Source: Chitinophagaceae bacterium (GTDB lineage: Bacteria > Bacteroidota > Bacteroidia > Chitinophagales > Chitinophagaceae). Taken from it: a stretch of 5,548 bases of DNA. A program made the position numbers and the translations under genes. Within the stretch, counting starts at the first letter, position 1. The number at the start of each line of letters is the position of its first letter. Shown in pieces: positions 1 to 5,548 of this stretch. The notes under the pieces are model-generated. The model had not been told where the DNA came from, made no database searches, and saw only the letters and a program-made list of their open reading frames with translations. The stretch is from NCBI GenBank assembly GCA_016786525.1, contig JAEUVW010000080.1, positions 1-5,548 on the forward strand, in the 5' to 3' direction.

Positions 1-361
1 AAGCGGCAATTTTGTATCTCCCTTCGAAAGCTGCCATACCGGTAATGCCGGCTTGCCCTGCGGGTTGGGCCAGGGGCTCCAGCAATGCCGAATAAGTATG
101 GGAACTCAGATAGTCCAGTACGGTAATATGCTCAGCCCGCAAAGCGCTTTTCTCTGCAGGGCCCGGTAAGCCTGCGAAACGGATGAGTACAAGCTGCGGT
201 GTTGCCGTGGCCGGTATGCTCCATGCACTAAGGTCTGACCGGAAGGAGACGCTGTACTGATTGATCTTGAGGGCTTGACCCTGTTGTGCATAGGTACTGC
301 CTGCACAAAGCAGGAGGCACAGTAAAAAACAGCTTATCTTTTTACAGCAGCAATAAAACAT
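1..361 (-). CDS. Exported protein, probable S8 (subtilisin-like) peptidase, N-terminal part only
   Basis: The gene runs off the left edge; 120 residues are visible from the ATG at 361-359. Residues 1-25 form a signal peptide: lysines at 7-8, a Leu/Cys hydrophobic core, and a likely signal peptidase I cut after STYA. It is odd in holding six cysteines (4, 5, 6, 11, 15, 19). The residue before Cys19 is Leu, so it is not a convincing lipobox. The mature start, with PQLVLIRFAGLPG (55-67) and LRAEHITVLDYLSSHTYSALL (74-94), resembles the propeptide of Bacteroidota S8 serine peptidases, which commonly read 'hyyiqf...L...gi.lldYl..n.Y'. The Asp/His/Ser catalytic region would lie outside the window, so the enzyme class is inferred. 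The frame stays open upstream of this ATG, but the signal peptide fixes the start. No Shine-Dalgarno is seen. The 74 bases before it hold no clear promoter or terminator. It is certain as a gene and moderate as a peptidase. Confidence 0.62.
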   Translation of the reverse strand, partial: MFYCCCKKISCFLLCLLLCAGSTYAQQGQALKINQYSVSFRSDLSAWSIPATATPQLVLIRFAGLPGPAEKSALRAEHITVLDYLSSHTYSALLEPLAQPAGQAGITGMAAFEGRYKIAA

Positions 362-435
362 AGGGGCAGGTATTGATCGGATCGTACAAACAAACCATTG
401 TAAAATGTAAGATAACGATAATTTGTCAGAACCGG

Positions 436-861
436 TCAGGAGGTATGGTCCATCACAATCACCCACTGACCTTTTTTCTTCCGGAACAGGAGGCTGTAAT
501 AGCCGCCGACATCGCCTATGCTCCGCTGCAGCTGCCATCTGCCTACAACGATATAATACTGCCTGCTTAACTTCCTGACCTGCAGCACGGATGAGGTGAA
601 ATGCCCCATATGTGCCGTATCGGGGTAGCCTTTCAGGTAATTGTTTAAGGTAGCGTCGTAACCGTAAGTTGGACCTTTCTTACCCATAAAGAGCATACTG
701 TCGCTTTCCCAATACCCTTTCATAAAGCGGTGCAGATCCCCCTGGTTCCAGGCCTGTTCCTGCGCTTTCAGGATCTGCCTGATCCTGGTTTCCGCTTTTG
801 GCCGGGCATTAGCCTGCAGCACCATCAAGGTACACAGGATCAAAAAACAATATCTCAGCAT
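436..861 (-). CDS. Exported DUF4440 / NTF2-like (SnoaL-like) small protein
   Basis: This complete protein of 141 residues starts with a signal peptide (about 1-19, LRYCFLILCTLMVLQANA, cut near Ala19). The rest fits a single cone-shaped NTF2-like domain. The first helix holds the family pattern LKAQEQAWNQGDLHRFMKGYW (31-51). Next come a strand with SMLFMG (55-60), a middle segment with a YDATLNNYLKGYP helix (68-80), a strand VVGRWQL (105-111), and a final strand pair GGYYSLLFRKKKGQWVIVMDH (119-139). DUF4440 members often read '.G.f.l.f.k..g.WkIv.Dh.s' at the end, as here. The family includes small-molecule-binding and isomerase-like proteins, but most exported members have no known substrate and none can be named here. 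The start lies 23 bases after the helicase stop with no promoter or hairpin between, so co-transcription with the helicase is likely; that does not imply shared function. Confidence 0.85.
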   Translation of the reverse strand: MLRYCFLILCTLMVLQANARPKAETRIRQILKAQEQAWNQGDLHRFMKGYWESDSMLFMGKKGPTYGYDATLNNYLKGYPDTAHMGHFTSSVLQVRKLSRQYYIVVGRWQLQRSIGDVGGYYSLLFRKKKGQWVIVMDHTS

Positions 862-884
862 ACGGTCTGTTTGTGTATAGATGC

Positions 885-2123
885 CTATTTTTTCTTCTTT
901 TTCCGGCGTTGCGCTTCTTCCTTTTCTGCTTCGTCGAGCAGTAATTGCCAGTTGTCGTTCGGCGTATCTTCCGTAAAGGTGATCGTTTCCAGGTAGTCTT
1001 CTTTATCGATCTGCATCACACTCACCGGTTTGCCGATATACTGCTGGATGGCATCCAGCAAAGGCTGCTCCTCCGGGCTGCAAAACGATACTGCCCTTCC
1101 CTTGCTGACGCCCCTGCCGGTACGGCCGACACGGTGTACATAGTTTTCGGGTAGGTCCGGCAGGTCGTAGTTGACAACAAAATCCACGCCGGGGATATCG
1201 ATGCCCCGGGCACTGACATCGGTGGCGATCAGCACTTTCACTTTCCCGTTCCTGAATTCACTCATCACTTTCAGGCGGTCTGCCTGCTCTTTATCTCCGT
1301 GCATGGTGAGTGTCGGCAGGTTTACCCTTTGCATGGCCGCAAATACACGCTCCGCCCGCACTTTGGTCCGTACAAAGACCAGTATTTTCTGCTCAGGATA
1401 TTCTTTGATAAAGCGTTCGAGAAAAAAACGCTTATCATCCATGCTCATGTGCGCCACCGAATGATTTACATTTTTGGATACGGGATCTTTGGGGGAGATC
1501 TGGATGCGGATCGGGTTGCGCACTACAGAGTAGGCCAGGTCTTTGATCCTGTCATCTATAGTGGCTGAAAAAAACAGGGTCTGGTGGCGGGGCGGCAGAT
1601 AACGCATCACATCCTGAATGTCTTTGATGAAGCCCAGGTCCAGCATATGATCGGCCTCATCCAGCACCAGCACGTCTACCCGGCTCAGATCAATATATTT
1701 CTGGCTCACCAGGTCAAACATCCGGCCGGGCGTGGCAATGAGGATATCGACACCCTGCTCCAGTTTTTTGATCTGCGGAGCCTGCTCTACCCCACCGACA
1801 AGGCCGAGGATCTTCAGGCCGGTATGTTTACCGATTTCTTTGAACACTTTTGCAATCTGCAGGGCCAGCTCACGGGTGGGTACCATCACCAGGCATTTTA
1901 CCTGCTTCCGGGTATTGTGGTGGCTGCGGCGCAGCAGCAGGTGCAGTACCGGTATCGCGAACGCTGCTGTTTTACCGGTTCCGGTCTGCGCAATACCCAA
2001 TACATCATCCCCTTTCAGTATGGAAGGAATTGCTTTATACTGTATGTCTGTCGGCTTCTTAAAATCAAGTTCCTCCAGGCTTTTTTTAATCAGGGGGGAA
2101 ATGTTGTATTGCTCAAATTTCAT
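885..2123 (-). CDS. rhlE: DEAD-box ATP-dependent RNA helicase, RhlE group
   Basis: This complete 412-residue cytoplasmic helicase uses ATP to unwind short RNA duplexes. Family members act in ribosome assembly, mRNA decay and cold adaptation. All core motifs are intact: Q motif FKKPTDIQ (21-28), motif I AQTGTGKT (45-52), Ia PTRELAL (82-88), GG (110-111), Ib TPGR (131-134), II DEAD (155-158), III SAT (186-188), IV ILVFVRT (247-253), V ATDVSARGIDIP (300-311) and VI HRVGRTGR (330-337). These span two RecA-like domains. The tail after about residue 375 is short and ends in an acidic stretch followed by RRKKKKKK, a likely RNA-binding basic tip. There is no DbpA-type RNA-binding domain and no long CsdA-like extension, so the RhlE group fits best; Bacteroidota often carry several such paralogues, so the symbol is approximate. 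The ATG gives the normal family start, MKFEQYNISP. A promoter lies directly upstream. Confidence 0.95.
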   Translation of the reverse strand: MKFEQYNISPLIKKSLEELDFKKPTDIQYKAIPSILKGDDVLGIAQTGTGKTAAFAIPVLHLLLRRSHHNTRKQVKCLVMVPTRELALQIAKVFKEIGKHTGLKILGLVGGVEQAPQIKKLEQGVDILIATPGRMFDLVSQKYIDLSRVDVLVLDEADHMLDLGFIKDIQDVMRYLPPRHQTLFFSATIDDRIKDLAYSVVRNPIRIQISPKDPVSKNVNHSVAHMSMDDKRFFLERFIKEYPEQKILVFVRTKVRAERVFAAMQRVNLPTLTMHGDKEQADRLKVMSEFRNGKVKVLIATDVSARGIDIPGVDFVVNYDLPDLPENYVHRVGRTGRGVSKGRAVSFCSPEEQPLLDAIQQYIGKPVSVMQIDKEDYLETITFTEDTPNDNWQLLLDEAEKEEAQRRKKKKK

Positions 2124-2130
2124 AAGGGTA

Positions 2131-2159
2131 CAAAACTAAGCCATTAAATGTTTGAGCAA
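2131..2159 (-). promoter_or_regulatory. Bacteroidota-type promoter of the helicase gene
   Basis: Reading the minus strand, TTG (2159-2157) is followed after 18 bases by TAGTTTTG (2138-2131). This matches the Bacteroidota primary sigma consensus TTG-N17-23-TAnnTTTG. The -7 element ends only seven bases before the helicase ATG, so transcription would begin about 2-5 bases before the ATG, or close to it. That predicts a leaderless or nearly leaderless mRNA. The site lies in the 66-base gap after the cassette's last gene and would uncouple the helicase from it. The start site is inferred and not shown. Confidence 0.6.
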
Positions 2160-2189
2160 CGCAAAGAAGGGCTTAATTCAGTGTTTCCC

Positions 2190-3128
2190 CTATGGTGTGC
2201 CGAAGTAGGCTTTCTGGTTATTCTGCACCACCAGGCGGGTGGCGCTGACACTCATACCCGAAGAAGAAGGCAGGAGCAGCAATTCGCAAACTCCGTCGCC
2301 ATTGTACATACCGCGGTCTGCCCAGGCCGAAGAACTGGTATTGCTGATCGAAAAAGTACCGGATTTCGCCGAGGAGGCAATAGAAACGAGGGTATGTAAG
2401 GCCCTTACCGCACCGGAGGATGATCCGCTGATCGCCGAATTGTTCACATACATAGACCCACCGAACCACCAGTCGTTTGAGTTTGGCCCGTCACTGTAGC
2501 CGCCCCCTGAGGCTGCTGTGTAACCGCCACTGGCCCTCACGGAAAAGTCTGCATCTGCCGGCATTGAGAACAGGTACTGGTAGCTATTTCCGATCAGGTC
2601 CCGGACAGCGTTGACCACCTGGACGGTAGTGGTGCCGGTGTAATATAATTCCTGCGAAGCATCCTGGAAGGTCACTGCAGGCTTGTTATTGGTCCCTTTC
2701 CGGTAGATTACCCCTCCATTGGTGATCATGGGCATAGCGGAGGTGGCGGTACCTGATGGGGCAGCATCCCTGCCATTTCCGCTCTGGTCGTACCATTTGA
2801 TCACATAGGAATCACGGGCACCCACGTTTGTTTTCAGGCTTACGGTGTCCAGCTCATTGTCATCGGTAAAGTCAATATCATACTCGTACCAGGTGCTGCT
2901 TTTTCTCACCCGTACCCGTACCAACGGTCCGTTGTAAAACAGGTTGATCCTCCGGAGACTGTAGGCAGCACTGACTACATTTTCTACTTTGTCGCTTACC
3001 GCGCTGGAGTAGGCATTGAGTAACAAAGGCGTATGCCTGAACTTATTCACCACAAGCCCGCCTCTTTCCTGGGCTGTTACCCCGGAAAATGTTGCTACGG
3101 CGATAATGAAACAGAAAGATTTTCTCAT
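2190..3128 (-). CDS. Exported concanavalin-fold protein, GH54 arabinofuranosidase-like
   Basis: This complete protein of 312 residues has a signal peptide (1-19, MRKSFCFIIAVATFSGVTA, cut before Gln20). Residues about 55-310 resemble the catalytic-domain family of alpha-L-arabinofuranosidase B (GH54). Visible signatures are AYSLRRIN (55-62), YNGPLVRVR (65-73), the Asp-rich DIDFTDDNELDT (84-95), WYDQSGNGRDA (112-122), KPAVTF (149-154), and the closing 'CELLLLPSS' (281-289) plus NNQKAYFG (303-310). This beta-sandwich module often occurs in bacterial surface proteins and phage tail proteins, where it may only bind glycans. I could not align the GH54 catalytic Glu and Asp with confidence, so hydrolase activity is not claimed. 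There is no extra arabinose-binding domain and no type IX sorting tail. It starts 12 bases after the lectin-like gene ends and is the last gene of the cassette. Fold and family are fairly sure; substrate is unknown. Confidence 0.75.
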   Translation of the reverse strand: MRKSFCFIIAVATFSGVTAQERGGLVVNKFRHTPLLLNAYSSAVSDKVENVVSAAYSLRRINLFYNGPLVRVRVRKSSTWYEYDIDFTDDNELDTVSLKTNVGARDSYVIKWYDQSGNGRDAAPSGTATSAMPMITNGGVIYRKGTNNKPAVTFQDASQELYYTGTTTVQVVNAVRDLIGNSYQYLFSMPADADFSVRASGGYTAASGGGYSDGPNSNDWWFGGSMYVNNSAISGSSSGAVRALHTLVSIASSAKSGTFSISNTSSSAWADRGMYNGDGVCELLLLPSSSGMSVSATRLVVQNNQKAYFGTP

Positions 3129-3140
3129 TGGAATTATTGA

Positions 3141-3872
3141 TTATCCTTTTGCACCCCGGTAATAGACTTTGGTAATGGTCTGTGTCACTGTAGCGGCTCC
3201 GGTACCACCGGTAAACGCCAGGTAGGCACTCGACCCTACCGCCGTGCTAAGGTTAACAGAATAGGTGCTCGTCCAGCTTGCGTCAGTTACGGCATCCCGC
3301 AGGCTTACTGTCAGCTCATTGGTCGGGGCATTGTATTTCATCACCACGTCTATCGGGTTGCCGGAGTTGATCGACACAGCCCCTGTAGTCACATAGCCAC
3401 CGACGGAGCCGTTTGTTCCCAGGCTGACCCCTACATTTCCGGCACCGGTATACAGATTCATATTAAAATTTACCGCAGGGCTGATGGCATACCCGTAAGA
3501 ACAGTTGGCCGCACCCACCCCGAGGTATCCGCCACATCCACCCACAGCGTTGGTTCCCCTGCTGTCGCTGTGAATGACGACAGATATACCATCTCCGGAC
3601 CTTGCACCTGAAGCGGTATAGGTATAATTCAGCCACCAGTTACCGGTAGGGTTGATCTTTTGGGTAAAGATCGCAGCCTTGGACTCATAGCCACCGGACT
3701 CGCTGGTCAGGGTCAATGCACCGCCGCTCAGGGATGGCAGTGTACTGGTATTGGACCGGTACACCATTGCCGAGCTCAGGCTCAGCAATGGTGTATTGAC
3801 GGTGTTGACTTTCATTTGCGCAGTACTCCAATTTACTGCCAGCATAAAAGCGATAAAACATGTTTTTTTCAT
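3141..3872 (-). CDS. Exported L-type-lectin-like protein
   Basis: This complete 243-residue protein has a signal peptide (1-18, MKKTCFIAFMLAVNWSTA). The mature part fits a single legume/L-type-lectin beta-sandwich: a front strand ALTLTSESGGYESKAAIFTQ (52-71), then WWLNYTYT (79-86), GDGISVVIH (93-101) where Asp94 matches the conserved sugar-contacting Asp of 'aDGlaF', the glycine-rich GTNAVGGCGGYLGVG (106-120), PAVNFNM (132-138), VVMKYN (176-181), and AYLAFTGGTG (216-225), which matches the 'yvGFTaaTG' loop. At the metal site, family members read V-E-F-D-T; here it is V134-N-F-N-M, so both acidic ligands appear replaced. Cys113 and Cys124 flank the loop and could form a disulfide. There is no sorting tail or membrane anchor, so it is probably periplasmic, secreted, or bound to a partner. 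It begins 25 bases after the fibre gene and 12 before the GH54-like gene. Sugar binding is inferred and uncertain given the altered metal site. Confidence 0.72.
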   Translation of the reverse strand: MKKTCFIAFMLAVNWSTAQMKVNTVNTPLLSLSSAMVYRSNTSTLPSLSGGALTLTSESGGYESKAAIFTQKINPTGNWWLNYTYTASGARSGDGISVVIHSDSRGTNAVGGCGGYLGVGAANCSYGYAISPAVNFNMNLYTGAGNVGVSLGTNGSVGGYVTTGAVSINSGNPIDVVMKYNAPTNELTVSLRDAVTDASWTSTYSVNLSTAVGSSAYLAFTGGTGAATVTQTITKVYYRGAKG

Positions 3873-3897
3873 TATCCGGTTTGGTTGGTTGCTTTGG

Positions 3898-5548
3898 TTA
3901 ATTGGTTTCTCCTGACAGTATGTTCACACCTACAACAGGGGTCTGGATGGTCAGAGAGGCAAACTTACCGGCAGACTTGTACTGACCATATACGTTAGAC
4001 CTTGTTCCGCTGAAGGTGATCTGTCCGTCACCGCCTTGTACAATGGCCACCGTAAACCCGGCCGGCAGTGTATTCGGAACAGTGATCGTGATCGCACTTC
4101 CACTGGTAAAGTACAAGATTTCCTGGTTATCTGCAACAGAAAGGGTGTAGCTGGTACCGCTGGTAGAGTTTACGAAACTCAGACCGTTGGTCAGTACCAC
4201 ATCACCATTTGTATTGACGGTAAGGGTTTTGGAAGAGTTACCGGTAGCGGTTTCACCTGCATAAGATGAATTCAGGTTGGTCAGCCTCAGACCGGAGTTG
4301 CCGGTAGTACCTTGTGTGATCTCCAGCTTATTGTTCGGTGCGGAGTTGCCGATACCGACACTGGCGTTGCTGTTACCCAGGATAACGGCATTGTTTTGTG
4401 TTGTAGTGGCACCATAACCGATAACGGTAGAGTTCGTGCCGGTGGCTGAAGTTGCATTACCGATGGCTGTGGATTGCTGTCCGCCTGCTGATACACTGTA
4501 GCCGATAGCGACAGAATTGTTATTGCTTGCTTTGGCATCGCTACCGACAGCCAGTGAACGGTAGGATGTTGCTTTGGCATCTTTACCGATCGCGATGGAT
4601 TCATTGCTTCCGTTCGCTACAGCTGCGTTACCGATCGCTATCGCATCCTGTGTCGTAGCCGAAGCCTTACCGATGGCGATAGTGGCATTGGCACTGGCGG
4701 TAGCAGCATTACCGATCGCCACACCATCCTGTCCGCTGGCCGCAGTATTGTAGCCCACAGCTACAGCATTATTCGTACTGGCGCTGGCACCATAACCGAT
4801 CGCTGTAGCGCGGTACGCCGCGGCTGCTGTACTACCAAAGGCAGTTGAGTTGTTGTAAGCGGTGATTTTTCCGGACTCTACGCTGTTCACTTTAAAGATA
4901 AGATCCTGTCCGTCTGTGGTTCCTATAAAATTAGTTCCTGCTGTTGTTCCGGAGTTACCGGTCAGAGACCATCCGGATCCTGATCCGCCTATACGGTTAG
5001 CAGCAATGCGTTTTACCACACCGGCAGAGGTGACCATCAAAACACTATCCGTAGTAGCGGCACCTTGCAGACCAGCCAGGCTCAGTGTATTAGCCGCAGA
5101 GGTCGTTATCGTAGTGGCCTCAGACAGGGTACCGCCCAGTTTTACACTCTTTCCGGATTGGGTAATACCGTTAGTGGCTGAATTGATATAGTTGCTCAGC
5201 ATCGCAGCCGTATCGGTATAATGAACATACGGGGCCAGCATCGCGGCCGTGTCTGAATATTTCACGCGCTGATTGATGCGGTTGCTCAATGAAGTGGTGT
5301 CAACACCGGATGAAGAGATCAGGCTGCGCAGCACACTGGCCGTATCTTTCAGGTTCGCCTTTGTAGCATAAGGGGCCAGCATTGCGGCTGTATCCGTGTA
5401 TTTCACACGCTGGTTGATGTTTGCAGCCAGGGCTACACTGTCCACCAATACTTTAGCTTTTGTAGCATAAGGAGTCAGCATCGATGCCGTGTCTGTGTAT
5501 TTCACGCGCTGATTGATGCGGTTGCTCAATGAAGTGGTGTCAACGCCG
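3898..5548 (-). CDS. Fibrous surface adhesin with YadA-head repeats, N-terminus missing
   Basis: The gene runs off the right edge; 549 residues are visible, numbered from the first full codon. Residues 1-121 are a stalk with four KYTDTAAML-type units (Tyr at 17, 50, 97, 110) joined by NRINQRV and LKDTASVL segments, probably trimeric coiled coil. Residues 150-225 include DSVLMVTSAGVVKRI and the Bacteroidota module WSLTGNSGTTAGTNFIG (193-209). Residues 234-400 are twelve YadA-head repeats (x-x-A-I-G-x-x-A-x-A-x-x-x-x). NNKLEITQG (405-413) leads to a C-terminal beta domain (456-549): YTLSVADNQEILYFTS, AITITVPNTLPAGFTVAIVQGGDGQITF, ending ILSGETN. That domain resembles the tips of phage tail fibres. 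There is no YadA beta-barrel anchor and no type IX sorting tail, and no cysteine is visible. The TTG at 5529 is an internal Leu, because GVDTTSL continues upstream as it does in the second repeat copy. It is likely the first known gene of the cassette. An adhesin or fibre role is inferred. Confidence 0.85.
   Translation of the reverse strand, partial: GVDTTSLSNRINQRVKYTDTASMLTPYATKAKVLVDSVALAANINQRVKYTDTAAMLAPYATKANLKDTASVLRSLISSSGVDTTSLSNRINQRVKYSDTAAMLAPYVHYTDTAAMLSNYINSATNGITQSGKSVKLGGTLSEATTITTSAANTLSLAGLQGAATTDSVLMVTSAGVVKRIAANRIGGSGSGWSLTGNSGTTAGTNFIGTTDGQDLIFKVNSVESGKITAYNNSTAFGSTAAAAYRATAIGYGASASTNNAVAVGYNTAASGQDGVAIGNAATASANATIAIGKASATTQDAIAIGNAAVANGSNESIAIGKDAKATSYRSLAVGSDAKASNNNSVAIGYSVSAGGQQSTAIGNATSATGTNSTVIGYGATTTQNNAVILGNSNASVGIGNSAPNNKLEITQGTTGNSGLRLTNLNSSYAGETATGNSSKTLTVNTNGDVVLTNGLSFVNSTSGTSYTLSVADNQEILYFTSGSAITITVPNTLPAGFTVAIVQGGDGQITFSGTRSNVYGQYKSAGKFASLTIQTPVVGVNILSGETN
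4348..4848 (-). repeat. Twelve YadA-head-type 14-residue coding repeats
   Basis: About 42-base degenerate tandem units encode the pattern [SAT]-[VIT]-A-[IV]-G-x-x-A-x-A-x-x-x-x. Examples are AVAVGYNTAASGQD, SIAIGKDAKATSYR and SVAIGYSVSAGGQQ. Ten units are 13-14 residues; one is 15 (AIAIGNAAVANGSNE), and the last (AVILGNSNASVGIG) has degenerated. In YadA this repeat folds as a left-handed parallel beta-roll trimer that binds matrix proteins. The DNA copies differ from each other, so they are old and not a recent expansion. Confidence 0.88.
5185..5548 (-). repeat. Stalk repeats, including a 47-base exact direct repeat
   Basis: The stalk is encoded by related units. Bases 5258-5304 and 5498-5544 are identical over 47 bases, followed by one mismatch and three more matches up to the window edge. 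The two copies lie exactly 240 bases (80 codons) apart, and each encodes G-V-D-T-T-S-L-S-N-R-I-N-Q-R-V-K-Y. A less similar third unit lies at about 5361-5420, offset by 99 bases (33 codons) from 5460. All offsets are multiples of three, so recombination between copies would keep the frame. Confidence 0.85.

Noticed and set aside
362..435. Possible terminator or promoter between the DUF4440 gene and the peptidase gene
   Set aside because: Only a five-base TACAA/TTGTA pairing and a TTTGTTTG that misses the -7 consensus were found, with no TTG at the right distance.
1584..2147. Plus-strand open frame of 187 codons opposite the helicase
   Set aside because: It lies wholly antisense to a complete helicase with all motifs intact, and its product resembles no family. 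It is a shadow frame.
2137..2175. Inverted repeat TAAGCC / GGCTTA around the helicase promoter, possible terminator or operator
   Set aside because: The arms are only six bases with a 27-base loop and no T-run follows. One arm overlaps the -7 element, but chance is a sufficient explanation.
4287..4604. Open frame of 105 codons on the minus strand within the YadA-head region
   Set aside because: It is a shifted reading of the 42-base repeats. The in-frame adhesin explains the region, and the shifted product has no recognisable domain.
4348..4848. Periodic repeats that could suggest a CRISPR array
   Set aside because: The units are degenerate, have no spacers and keep a coding frame with the A-I-G pattern throughout.
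4862..5191. Plus-strand open frame of 109 codons opposite the fibre gene
   Set aside because: It is antisense to a continuous, domain-rich gene and has a proline-rich, low-information product.
5527..5529. TTG as the start codon of the fibre gene
   Set aside because: The frame continues to the window edge encoding GVDTTSL, the same residues that precede SNRINQRV in the second internal copy, so this TTG is an internal leucine.

Overview
The window looks like chromosome of a Bacteroidota bacterium, most likely of the Chitinophagaceae type; the family-level guess is weak. Three things point there. A TTG-N18-TAGTTTTG promoter sits before the helicase gene and fits the Bacteroidota -33/-7 consensus. 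Recognisable Shine-Dalgarno sites are absent. The adhesin uses 'KYTDTAAML' stalk and 'GNSGTTAGTNFIGTTDGQDL' modules, which are common in that phylum. Base composition is close to balanced. All six supported genes are on the minus strand, so transcription runs from right to left.

Right half (5548 to 2190): three closely spaced genes, with gaps of 25 and 12 bases, form a probable operon for exported surface proteins. The first, cut by the right edge, is a long fibrous protein. It has a stalk of repeated 'INQRVKYTDTA' units, then about twelve 14-residue YadA-head-type repeats, and ends in a phage-tail-fibre-like beta domain instead of an outer-membrane anchor. The second is a secreted L-type-lectin-like protein whose usual acidic metal ligands appear to be Asn. 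The third is a secreted concanavalin-fold protein resembling the catalytic domain of GH54 alpha-L-arabinofuranosidases. A fibre plus two sugar-binding-fold proteins suggests a glycan-directed adhesion apparatus, but that function is inferred from domain content only.

Left half (2123 to 1): a complete DEAD-box RNA helicase of the RhlE group has its own promoter almost touching the start codon. It is followed after 23 bases by a small exported DUF4440/NTF2-like protein, probably on the same transcript. After a 74-base gap comes the N-terminal part of an exported protein, probably an S8 (subtilisin-like) peptidase, cut by the left edge. This half reads as ordinary chromosome and shows no evident functional tie to the adhesin cassette.

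No rRNA, tRNA, CRISPR array, insertion sequence or convincing intrinsic terminator was seen. No stretch over 300 bases lacks a gene.
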